Below are positions 25,146-33,338 of a stretch of 64,000 nucleotides of DNA, in pieces. Position 1 is the stretch's first letter. Each line of letters begins with the position of its first letter. The DNA is taken from NCBI RefSeq assembly GCF_000621125.1, contig NZ_KK211214.1:186001-250000 (forward strand). The letters run 5' to 3'. Origin of the DNA: Maribacter antarcticus DSM 21422 (GTDB taxonomy: Bacteria; Bacteroidota; Bacteroidia; Flavobacteriales; Flavobacteriaceae). The notes under the pieces are model-generated. The model was not told where the DNA came from, made no database searches, and saw nothing but the letters and a program-made list of their open reading frames with translations. Made by a program: the position numbers and the translations under genes.

Positions 25146-26888
25146 ATGGCGTCGCATTACGAAGCTCCTATACGAAAACCACTTGTACTCGGTAACAAAG
25201 GCTACCACGATGTAACCGTCGATATTGCTGCTCCTGTCGAGGGAAGAGCTAACAAGCATTGGTGGATAGTTTTTTCCATTGCACTGATTGCATTTATATG
25301 GGGAGTAGGATGTATTATTTACACAGTTTCCACAGGTATTGGTACTTGGGGATTGAACAAAACGGTTAACTGGGCCTGGGATATTACTAACTTTGTATGG
25401 TGGGTAGGTATTGGGCATGCCGGTACCTTGATTTCTGCGGTTTTACTATTGTTCCGTCAAAAGTGGAGAATGGCCATTAACCGCTCGGCAGAAGCAATGA
25501 CCATATTCTCAGTTATCCAAGCGGGCTTGTTTCCAATTATTCACATGGGTAGACCATGGTTAGCGTATTGGGTATTACCTATTCCTAATCAATTTGGTTC
25601 GTTGTGGGTAAACTTTAACTCGCCGCTGCTCTGGGATGTATTCGCAATATCAACATATCTATCTGTTTCATTGGTGTTCTGGTGGACAGGTTTGTTACCT
25701 GATTTTGCAATGATTCGTGATAGAGCGGTACTGCCTTTCCAAAAGAAAATTTACGGTCTACTGAGTTTTGGTTGGAGTGGTAGAGCTAAGGATTGGCAAC
25801 GTTTTGAAGAGGTGTCATTGGTTTTGGCAGGTTTAGCTACACCTTTGGTGCTCTCAGTACATACTATTGTATCTTTTGACTTTGCTACCTCGGTAATTCC
25901 TGGATGGCATACAACAATTTTTCCTCCCTATTTTGTTGCAGGTGCTATTTTCTCAGGGTTTGCGATGGTGAATACCTTGTTGATTATCATGAGAAAAGTG
26001 TGTCATTTGGAAGCATACATTACCGTACAGCATATAGAATTAATGAATATCGTAATCATGCTTACAGGTTCCATAGTAGGGTGTGCTTATATTACGGAAT
26101 TGTTTATGGCGTGGTATTCAGGAGTAGAATACGAACAGTACGCATTTTTGAATAGAGCCACAGGTCCATACTGGTGGGCTTATTGGTCAATGATGACTTG
26201 TAATGTGTTTTCTCCACAGTTTATGTGGTTTAAAAAATTAAGAACTAGCATTATGTTTTCTTTCTTTATCTCCATTGTGGTGAATATAGGAATGTGGTTT
26301 GAGCGTTTTGTAATCATTGTAACTTCGTTGCATAGAGATTATTTACCATCTTCTTGGACTATGTTTTCACCAACATTTGTAGATATTGGTATTTTCATTG
26401 GAACGATAGGGTTTTTCTTTGTATTATTCTTGTTGTATGCTAGAACTTTCCCAGTAATCGCGCAGGCAGAGGTGAAGTCTATATTGAAGGCATCTGGAGG
26501 AAAATATAAAGCTTTAAGAGATGCAGGACAGCCTTTGTATCAAATATCGCACGATAAAACGGTAGTCAATGAGATTGTTAAGGAAGCAACAAAGGGAGAG
26601 GTTGCTTCAGAAAAGGATGACAACCAAGTCCTCTCCGAACTGCTAAGTAGTATTGGAACATTCGATGCAACTAAAGGCACAGCAGATGACCTTAAAAAGG
26701 TTAAGGGTATAGGGCCACAGATGGAAGCAACATTGAATCAAATAGGAATTTACACGTTCTCCCAAGTAGCTAAGATGACTGAGAGAGAATATAACTTATT
26801 GGATTCTATTACAGGGACGTTCCCCGGAAGGGCGCAGCGCGATGATTGGGCAGGTCAGGCAATACTATTATTAAATAATAATAAATAA
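25146..26888 (+). CDS. actC: Alternative Complex III subunit ActC (NrfD-like) with a C-terminal helix-hairpin-helix domain
   Basis: A 580-residue membrane protein. Residues 40-435 form the NrfD/PsrC-like polytopic quinol-binding part, with helices such as FVWWVGIGHAGTLISAVL and the later QHIELMNIVIMLTGSIVG. After a charged linker (about 436-510), residues 513-577 form a helix-hairpin-helix-like module: DDLKKVKGIGPQMEATLNQI, then GIYTFSQVAKM and FPGRAQRDDWAGQA. The same module is found at the C-terminus of some NuoE and L21 proteins of alphaproteobacteria (recognised by eye). ActC proteins I know are nearer 460-480 residues, so this is an added domain. Its topology side is cytoplasmic if the NrfD helices are counted normally. 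Two nt before actD. Confidence 0.93.
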   Translation: MASHYEAPIRKPLVLGNKGYHDVTVDIAAPVEGRANKHWWIVFSIALIAFIWGVGCIIYTVSTGIGTWGLNKTVNWAWDITNFVWWVGIGHAGTLISAVLLLFRQKWRMAINRSAEAMTIFSVIQAGLFPIIHMGRPWLAYWVLPIPNQFGSLWVNFNSPLLWDVFAISTYLSVSLVFWWTGLLPDFAMIRDRAVLPFQKKIYGLLSFGWSGRAKDWQRFEEVSLVLAGLATPLVLSVHTIVSFDFATSVIPGWHTTIFPPYFVAGAIFSGFAMVNTLLIIMRKVCHLEAYITVQHIELMNIVIMLTGSIVGCAYITELFMAWYSGVEYEQYAFLNRATGPYWWAYWSMMTCNVFSPQFMWFKKLRTSIMFSFFISIVVNIGMWFERFVIIVTSLHRDYLPSSWTMFSPTFVDIGIFIGTIGFFFVLFLLYARTFPVIAQAEVKSILKASGGKYKALRDAGQPLYQISHDKTVVNEIVKEATKGEVASEKDDNQVLSELLSSIGTFDATKGTADDLKKVKGIGPQMEATLNQIGIYTFSQVAKMTEREYNLLDSITGTFPGRAQRDDWAGQAILLLNNNK

Positions 26889-26890
26889 TT

Positions 26891-27421
26891 ATGGCATCTA
26901 AAGTTATACATGCTTTTTACGATGATGACGATGTATTGATGCTTGCCGTTAAAAAGGTGAAAGCAGCTAAATTTCGTATAGAAGAGGTCTATTGTCCTTT
27001 TCCAGTGCATGGCTTGGATAAAGCAATGGGATTGGCACCAACACGGCTTGCCGTAACTTCCTTTCTATACGGATGTGTGGGACTTGCGGTTGCTACTGTA
27101 ATGATGAATTATATCATGATAGAAGATTGGCCACAGGACATTGGAGGTAAGCCCAGCTTTAGTTATATAGAAAATATGCCAGCTTTTGTTCCAATTATGT
27201 TTGAGCTTACCATATTCTTTGCAGCACATTTAATGGTAATTACTTTTTATTTAAGAAGTAGGTTATGGCCATTTAAAAAAGCGGAGAATCCAGATGTGAG
27301 AACTACCGACGACCATTTTTTAATGGAGATAGAAATTCAGGGTAATGAACAGGACCTTAAAGATTTATTAGCCAATACTGGAGCTGTAGAGATAAATATA
27401 TTAGAAAAAAACAGTCATTAA
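26891..27421 (+). CDS. actD: Alternative Complex III subunit ActD (DUF3341)
   Basis: A 176-residue integral membrane subunit of ACIII, family DUF3341. The N-terminal about 50 residues are soluble and ferredoxin-fold-like (VIHAFYDDDDVLMLAVKKVK, then FPVHGLDKAMGL). Two transmembrane helices follow (about 56-78, FLYGCVGLAVATVMMNYIM; and about 99-122, PIMFELTIFFAAHLMVITFY). The C-terminus returns to a soluble segment with VEINILEKNSH. It lies 2 nt after actC and 2 nt before actE, so translation is likely coupled. It has no redox motif and is a structural subunit. Confidence 0.93.
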   Translation: MASKVIHAFYDDDDVLMLAVKKVKAAKFRIEEVYCPFPVHGLDKAMGLAPTRLAVTSFLYGCVGLAVATVMMNYIMIEDWPQDIGGKPSFSYIENMPAFVPIMFELTIFFAAHLMVITFYLRSRLWPFKKAENPDVRTTDDHFLMEIEIQGNEQDLKDLLANTGAVEINILEKNSH

Positions 27422-27423
27422 AT

Positions 27424-27984
27424 ATGAACAGTTTTAAGAAAATAGGAATTTTAACATTTTTGATATTAGCTTTTGCGGCGTGTAAAAACAATACTCAGCG
27501 TAATTACCAGTACATGCCTAACATGTACGAGCCTGTAGGGTACGAAACGTACCAAGAGGTGGATTTTTTACCCAAAGGTGCACAAGCTATGTTGCCACCA
27601 GCCAATACAATAAATAGGGGTTGGCTACCTTACGGTATTGAAAATACAATGGAGGGGAAGGAGCTGTCTAGATTGAATTTAAGTCCACTTGATACTATCA
27701 TCGTAGTGGATAATTTAGAAATAGGTAAAGAATTATATAATGTGTATTGTGCAATTTGTCACGGATCTAAAGGTAAAGGGCAGGGGACATTGGTGAAAAT
27801 GGAAAAAATATTAGGAGTTCCAAGTTATGCTGATGCAGCGCGTAATATCAACGTTGGGTCAACATATCATACCCTTCAGTATGGTCTAAATTCTATGGGT
27901 TCTTATGCATCGCAGATGAATACAACAGAGATGTGGCAGGTTTCTGAATACGTGATGAAGCTAAAACAAGACTTAACCAAATAA
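27424..27984 (+). CDS. actE: Alternative Complex III subunit ActE, monoheme cytochrome c lipoprotein
   Basis: A 186-residue monoheme cytochrome c. A lipoprotein signal (LAFAAC, Cys20) anchors it on the periplasmic face. The heme site is CAICH at 109-113 followed by GSKGKGQG, typical of class I cytochromes, and the distal Met is expected in the NSMGSYASQMNTTEM region near residues 157-167. In ACIII it sits next to ActA and passes electrons toward the oxidase. It lies 2 nt after actD and 15 nt before actF. Confidence 0.94.
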   Translation: MNSFKKIGILTFLILAFAACKNNTQRNYQYMPNMYEPVGYETYQEVDFLPKGAQAMLPPANTINRGWLPYGIENTMEGKELSRLNLSPLDTIIVVDNLEIGKELYNVYCAICHGSKGKGQGTLVKMEKILGVPSYADAARNINVGSTYHTLQYGLNSMGSYASQMNTTEMWQVSEYVMKLKQDLTK

Positions 27985-27999
27985 TAGCTAAGAAATACT

Positions 28000-29301
28000 A
28001 TGTACACGTTTTCAAACAGACTAAAAATTGGTTCCATAATTCTGATGGCTGTAGGCCTATTAGGAATTGTTGGTGGATTTGTAATGGCCCCTTCCACCGT
28101 GGAAGAAGCAAAAGCAATGGTTGCGGCGCATGACGACGAAGGTTATGCTGAGGATGTATCACATGCAGCGGGAACGCATGATGAAGGTCATGATGCATCG
28201 CACGACGAACACTTGCTTCATCAGCTTCAAAACAAACCTTGGGCGGCATTATACATAGCTGCTTTCTTTTTCATGATGATCTCACTTGGGGTACTGGCTT
28301 TTTATGCTATTCAACGTGCCGCTCAGGCGGGTTGGTCTCCACTATTGTTTAGAGTGATGGAAGGCATTACCGCGTATTTGGTTCCAGGAGGGATTGTGGT
28401 ATTTGTAATTTTGTTGCTTTCGACATTGCACATGAACCATTTATTTATTTGGATGGATGCCGAGGTGGTTGCACACGATGAAATAATCCAGGCTAAATCT
28501 GGATACCTTAACCCAACGTTCTTTTTAATTAGGGCTGTTTTTTTCTTAACAGGTTGGATTGCATACCGTGAGTATTCTAGAAAGCTGTCGCTAAGACAAG
28601 ATGAATCTAGCGATGATTCTAACTTTAAGATGAACTTTAGAATTTCAGCAGGTTTCTTGGTATTCTATTTGATAACAGAATCCATTATGTCTTGGGATTG
28701 GATTATGAGCGTTGACCCTCATTGGTTCAGTACCTTATTTGGATGGTATATTTTTGCGAGTATGTTTGTTTCCGGGATTACGGTAATTGCAATGGTTACT
28801 ATATACTTAAAATCCAAAGGATATCTTCAAGATGTAAATGATAGTCACATACATGACTTAGCAAAATTCATGTTTGGTATTAGCATCTTTTGGACCTATT
28901 TATGGTTCTCCCAGTATATGCTTATTTGGTACTCTAATATTCCAGAAGAGGTAACATATTACGTAACAAGGATAAATGATTATAAATTACCGTTTTTCGG
29001 AATGGTTGTTATGAACTTTTTATTCCCGTTGTTATTACTTATGAATAGTGATTTCAAACGCGTAAATTGGTTTGTTGTGATGGCAGGTGTTGTTATACTT
29101 GCAGGACATTATTTGGATATATTTGTGGCAATCATGCCTGCAACAGTCGGCGACCAGTGGTATATTGGTATTCCCGAGATTAGTTCGGTATTGTTTTTTG
29201 CAGGATTTTTTATCTTTTGGGTCTTTAGAGCGCTTACTAAAGCACCGTTGCAGCCAAAGAGAAATCCGTTTATAGAAGAAAGTAAGCACTTTCATTATTA
29301 G
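28000..29301 (+). CDS. actF: Alternative Complex III subunit ActF (NrfD-like), with a His-rich loop
   Basis: A 433-residue polytopic membrane subunit related to ActC and NrfD; about 10 hydrophobic helices are visible. The first helix (about 10-30, SIILMAVGLLGIVGGFVM) is followed by an unusual segment at residues 44-74 that contains seven His plus many Asp/Glu (AAHDDEGYAEDVSHAAGTHD, then EGHDASHDEHLLHQ) before the second helix. The late helices include FPLLLLMNSDFKRVNWFVV and ALTKAPLQPKRNPF at the C-terminus. It is the quinol-side partner of ActC. It is followed by coxB after 30 nt, consistent with an ACIII-oxidase supercomplex. Confidence 0.94.
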   Translation: MYTFSNRLKIGSIILMAVGLLGIVGGFVMAPSTVEEAKAMVAAHDDEGYAEDVSHAAGTHDEGHDASHDEHLLHQLQNKPWAALYIAAFFFMMISLGVLAFYAIQRAAQAGWSPLLFRVMEGITAYLVPGGIVVFVILLLSTLHMNHLFIWMDAEVVAHDEIIQAKSGYLNPTFFLIRAVFFLTGWIAYREYSRKLSLRQDESSDDSNFKMNFRISAGFLVFYLITESIMSWDWIMSVDPHWFSTLFGWYIFASMFVSGITVIAMVTIYLKSKGYLQDVNDSHIHDLAKFMFGISIFWTYLWFSQYMLIWYSNIPEEVTYYVTRINDYKLPFFGMVVMNFLFPLLLLMNSDFKRVNWFVVMAGVVILAGHYLDIFVAIMPATVGDQWYIGIPEISSVLFFAGFFIFWVFRALTKAPLQPKRNPFIEESKHFHY

Positions 29302-29331
29302 TAAGTTTAAAGTAAAATATTAAATCATACA

Positions 29332-30435
29332 ATGTCTACATTATTAATTTTAGTTGTTTTAGTACTCGTGGCAATTGCTGTTTGGCAACTGACCAAAATA
29401 TTTGAGCTGTCTCAGGTTAAAAAGGTTAATACTCAAATTGCCACAGATAAGGACAATAAGTATAACGGCTATATGCTCTTTGCTTTTCTTGTATTTATTT
29501 ACGGTATTACAATATTTAGTTTTGCTAAATACGCAAAGTTTTTGCTACCGACAGCCGGTTCTGAACATGGGGCTGAAGTGGATAATCTGATGTTGGTATC
29601 CATGATTATCATCTTTATTGTTCAAACGATTACACAAGCGTTGTTATATTATTTTGGATATAAGTATAAGGGTGAGAAAGGAAAAAAAGCGTTGTTCTAT
29701 GCAGATAACGACAGGTTAGAATTTATTTGGACAATCATTCCGGTAATTGTGCTTGCAGGATTAATCCTTTGGGGTTTGTATACATGGACAAATATTATGG
29801 ATATTAATGATGAAGACGATCCGTTGATTGTAGAGCTATACGCACAGCAATTTAATTGGACGGCGAGATATGCAGGGGATGATAATGTTTTGGGAGGCGC
29901 TAATGTAAGATTGATTGATATTGACCGTGTAAATGTTATGGGTCTGGATGAAGCGGATTCCTACGCCTTTGATGATGTAATCGTAAAAGAGTTACACCTG
30001 CCTGTAGGTAGAAAAGTGAACTTTAAGATGCGATCTCAAGATGTCTTGCATTCTGCTTACATGCCGCACTTTAGGGCGCAAATGAATTGTGTTCCAGGGA
30101 TGACTACGGAGTTTTCTTTTACGCCTATTTACACTACAGAGGAGATGCGCCAAAATTCGGATGTTGTAGATAAGGTGAAGAGAACGAATATTATACGGGC
30201 TGAAAAATCGTTAAGGACAGGCGAGGTACTTGACCCATGGGAATTTGATTATATATTGCTATGTAATAAAATCTGCGGAAGATCCCATTATAATATGCAG
30301 ATGAAAATAATAGTAGAAACTGAGGAGGAATACACTAAATGGATTTCTGAGCAGACTACTTTTGCAGAAACTGTTTTTAAGGACGATGAACAACCAACAT
30401 TCAACACGGTTGATGACGTCTCTATGACGGAGTAA
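29332..30435 (+). CDS. coxB: Cytochrome c oxidase subunit II (CuA-binding)
   Basis: A 367-residue subunit that binds the CuA centre. Four hydrophobic segments (about 2-20, 47-65, 86-108 and 131-152) precede the cupredoxin domain, more than the usual two. The CuA ligand set is H240 in VLHSAYMPHF, then C311, C315, H319 and M322 in CNKICGRSHYNM. The position that carries the Glu whose backbone and side chain serve CuA and Mg in mitochondrial enzymes (CxEIC) is Lys313 here. The periplasmic domain also includes two insertions rich in Asp. It follows actF and precedes coxA by 54 nt across an almost pure purine spacer. Confidence 0.95.
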   Translation: MSTLLILVVLVLVAIAVWQLTKIFELSQVKKVNTQIATDKDNKYNGYMLFAFLVFIYGITIFSFAKYAKFLLPTAGSEHGAEVDNLMLVSMIIIFIVQTITQALLYYFGYKYKGEKGKKALFYADNDRLEFIWTIIPVIVLAGLILWGLYTWTNIMDINDEDDPLIVELYAQQFNWTARYAGDDNVLGGANVRLIDIDRVNVMGLDEADSYAFDDVIVKELHLPVGRKVNFKMRSQDVLHSAYMPHFRAQMNCVPGMTTEFSFTPIYTTEEMRQNSDVVDKVKRTNIIRAEKSLRTGEVLDPWEFDYILLCNKICGRSHYNMQMKIIVETEEEYTKWISEQTTFAETVFKDDEQPTFNTVDDVSMTE

Positions 30436-30489
30436 GCAAGAAGAATAAAAAAAAAGAAGCTAGAAAAGAGAATTAAAAAGAAAAAGATT

Positions 30490-32319
30490 ATGTCATCATT
30501 AACAGCACAAGTAGATGATCATGCTCATGATGAGCAGGAACACCACCATCACAAAGATACCTTTGTAACGAAGTATATATTTAGTCAAGATCATAAAATG
30601 ATTGCCAAACAATACCTAATTATAGGTGTCTTGGTTATGGGTTTTATAGGAATTGCAATGTCCTTGTTGATGAGGATGCAATTGGCATGGCCCGGAGAGG
30701 CATTCTTAGTTTTTGACACCTTTTTAGGTAAATGGGCTCCTGACGGAATAATGGATGCAGATGTGTATTTGGCTTTGGTTACAATGCACGGAACTATTAT
30801 GGTGTTTTTTGTGTTAACAGCAGGATTGAGCGGTACGTTTAGTAACTTACTAATTCCGCTTCAAATAGGTGCTCGCGATATGGCATCAGGTTTTCTTAAC
30901 ATGGTTTCCTTTTGGCTGTTTTTTGTTGCTAGCGTCATCATGATTATTTCTCTTTTTGTGGAAGCAGGACCTGCTGCTGCTGGATGGACAATATATCCAC
31001 CCTTGAGTGCATTGCCTATGGCACAACCAGGATCTGGTTTAGGAATGACCTTATGGTTGTCTTCAATGGCTATATTTATTGCATCTTCCTTGTTGGGTTC
31101 TTTGAATTATATAGTAACGGTAATCAATCTCAGGACTAAGGGTATGTCTATGACAAGATTGCCTCTGACCATTTGGGCGTTTTTTGTAACAGCTATAATA
31201 GGAGTTATTTCTTTTCCTGTTTTACTCTCAGCGGCGTTGATGTTAATTATGGATAGAAGTTTTGGCACTTCTTTTTTCCTTTCGGACATATTTATTCAAG
31301 GAGAAGTTTTGCATTACCAGGGAGGTTCTCCTGTTCTATACGAGCACTTGTTCTGGTTCTTAGGACACCCAGAAGTTTATATTGTGCTATTACCAGCGTT
31401 AGGTATAACATCTGAAGTCATGTCTACGAACGCTAGGAAACCAATATTTGGTTATCGGGCCATGGTGGCATCTATTTTAGCCATTGCTTTCTTATCAACA
31501 ATTGTTTGGGGTCATCATATGTTTATTTCGGGTATGAATCCTTTCTTGGGTTCGGTATTTACCTTCACTACATTGTTAATCGCCATACCATCAGCAGTTA
31601 AAGCTTTTAATTATATAACAACACTCTGGAAGGGTAACCTCCAGCTTAATCCTGCAATGTTGTTCTCAATAGGGTTGGTTTCGACTTTTATCACAGGGGG
31701 TCTTACAGGTATAATTTTGGGAGACAGTACTTTGGATATAAACGTACATGACACGTATTTTGTCGTAGCACACTTTCATTTAGTAATGGGTATATCTGCA
31801 CTTTATGGTTTGTTTGCCGGTGTGTATCATTGGTTCCCTATAATGTTTGAAGGAAAGATGTTGAATAAGAACATGGGTTATATCCATTTTTGGGTAACTG
31901 CGATTTGTGCTTATGGTGTCTTTTTTCCAATGCATTTTGTAGGTATGGCAGGGGTGCCAAGGAGGTATTATCAAAATACTGCTTTTCCAATGTTTGATGA
32001 GTTAGCTGATGTACAGATATTGATGACTGTGTTTGCGCTGATTGCTGGGGCCGCACAATTGGTATTTGTTGCAAATTTTATTTACAGTATTTTTTACGGA
32101 AAAATAGGGCCTCAAAACCCATGGAGTTCAAATACATTGGAGTGGACTACGCCTCAGAAACATGTTCATGGAAATTGGCCAGGTGCTATTCCAGAAGTGC
32201 ACCGATGGGCTTATGATTACAGTAAGGTAGATGGTGATGGCGAGTATATTATACCAGATCAAGATTTTGTACCGCAACATATACCATTGCAACAGGATGA
32301 AGAGGAATTAAATCATTAA
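30490..32319 (+). CDS. coxA: Cytochrome c oxidase subunit I (aa3 type)
   Basis: A 609-residue catalytic subunit of the terminal oxidase, with heme a and the heme a3-CuB centre. The key residues are present: H100 in TMHGT (heme a), HPEVY at 293-297 with the CuB His, Glu295 of the A1-type D-channel motif and the Tyr297 crosslink partner, HH at 342-343 (CuB), and H428 plus H430 in VVAHFH (heme a3 and heme a). The N-terminus has a His-rich segment (DDHAHDEQEHHHHKD, residues 9-23) before the first helix. It ends the act-cox operon; a strong terminator follows. Other oxidase subunits lie at 53.6-55.7 kb. Confidence 0.97.
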   Translation: MSSLTAQVDDHAHDEQEHHHHKDTFVTKYIFSQDHKMIAKQYLIIGVLVMGFIGIAMSLLMRMQLAWPGEAFLVFDTFLGKWAPDGIMDADVYLALVTMHGTIMVFFVLTAGLSGTFSNLLIPLQIGARDMASGFLNMVSFWLFFVASVIMIISLFVEAGPAAAGWTIYPPLSALPMAQPGSGLGMTLWLSSMAIFIASSLLGSLNYIVTVINLRTKGMSMTRLPLTIWAFFVTAIIGVISFPVLLSAALMLIMDRSFGTSFFLSDIFIQGEVLHYQGGSPVLYEHLFWFLGHPEVYIVLLPALGITSEVMSTNARKPIFGYRAMVASILAIAFLSTIVWGHHMFISGMNPFLGSVFTFTTLLIAIPSAVKAFNYITTLWKGNLQLNPAMLFSIGLVSTFITGGLTGIILGDSTLDINVHDTYFVVAHFHLVMGISALYGLFAGVYHWFPIMFEGKMLNKNMGYIHFWVTAICAYGVFFPMHFVGMAGVPRRYYQNTAFPMFDELADVQILMTVFALIAGAAQLVFVANFIYSIFYGKIGPQNPWSSNTLEWTTPQKHVHGNWPGAIPEVHRWAYDYSKVDGDGEYIIPDQDFVPQHIPLQQDEEELNH

Positions 32320-32341
32320 ATATCTTTTAAAAAGTATTTGG

Positions 32342-32374
32342 AATGCCCAACCTTAAAGTTGGGCATTTTTTTTG
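32342..32374 (+). terminator. Terminator of the act-cox operon
   Basis: AATGCCCAAC (32342-32351) pairs with GTTGGGCATT (32358-32367) around a 6-base loop and runs into eight T residues. Confidence 0.92.
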
Positions 32375-32450
32375 CTTGTATCTTAATAGAATGCAGATTG
32401 TATTTTTTATAATACCTTTAGGATGTTATTTTTTTAACTAGAATGATAGT

Positions 32451-33287
32451 ATGGATATTAAAAGAATTCTGAGTGTAGTTTTTGTGTTTTGTATTTGTCT
32501 TCAAACGTTCGCTCAAAGAAAGCCTAAAATAAAGGGTAATAGGAATGTGGTTGTATCTACTGAAGATCTAGCCCGTTTTACAGAGATAAAGCTTGACGAT
32601 GATTTAGATATCTCGATTCAGAAAGGTTCTGTAGAACGTGTTACTGTCGAAGCGGATGATAACTTGATAGACGTTTTAAAGTTTATCGTGTCGGACGGTA
32701 CCTTGTATATTTCTTCGTTTTATAATATTACTTCTAAAAAGAAATTGAACATTACCGTGTTCTATACAGAATTAACTGGGTTAACCTTAAGTAACGGCTT
32801 GATAACTATGAATGACGTAATCACCGCTGATTATTTAGATGTTAAGGCCTCGGGTGCAGCAAGGCTGATATTAAATGCATCAGCCGATGTGATCAACGTA
32901 CAAATGAAGGAAAATAGCTCAGGAGATTTTAATGTCGCTAGCGATTCTCTAAATCTTACTTTTAAGGATAGGATAGATGCAAAGGTTTATGCCACAGGGC
33001 AAAATAATACTTTATTCATGTATGAAAATGCTTCGGTAAAGATGGAGGGTAAGACAGCATTGTTTACAGCAAAATTGTATGGTAATAGTGCACTTAAAGC
33101 AGTTGAATTTAAGGCAGAAACTATGCTGCTCAATATTGAGGATTCCCCCGAGGCTAGCATCTACGTTATAGATAAGTTTGAATTATCTTCCAAGGGCACA
33201 GCCAAGACCAGTCTGTACGGTAATCCAAAGATTACAATTACGGAGTTTCTGGATACATCGCAGCTGCACAAAGAAAACAACCAATAA
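32451..33287 (+). CDS. DUF2807 (head GIN) exported protein
   Basis: A 278-residue protein with a signal peptide (MDIKRILSVVFVFCICLQTF-AQ). The rest is the DUF2807 beta-helix-like adhesin fold: repeats of extended strands such as YLDVKASGAARLILNASAD and LFTAKLYGNSALKAVEF. The expected N-terminal core (FTEIKLDDDLDISIQKG) is present. It is likely a periplasmic or surface protein. The family is common in Bacteroidota and often stands next to signalling genes, which is not so here. Function unknown. It converges with the acyl-CoA oxidase-like gene over 51 bp without a clear terminator. Confidence 0.85.
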   Translation: MDIKRILSVVFVFCICLQTFAQRKPKIKGNRNVVVSTEDLARFTEIKLDDDLDISIQKGSVERVTVEADDNLIDVLKFIVSDGTLYISSFYNITSKKKLNITVFYTELTGLTLSNGLITMNDVITADYLDVKASGAARLILNASADVINVQMKENSSGDFNVASDSLNLTFKDRIDAKVYATGQNNTLFMYENASVKMEGKTALFTAKLYGNSALKAVEFKAETMLLNIEDSPEASIYVIDKFELSSKGTAKTSLYGNPKITITEFLDTSQLHKENNQ

Positions 33288-33338
33288 GGAAAGTGAAATA
33301 GCTTTCTTAGACCTTAAATTTCCTTCTCAATATACCCT

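Noticed and set aside
25904-26155. A Tyr/Arg-rich 83-codon plus-strand frame inside actC
   Set aside because: Alternative frame of a clearly conserved membrane subunit.
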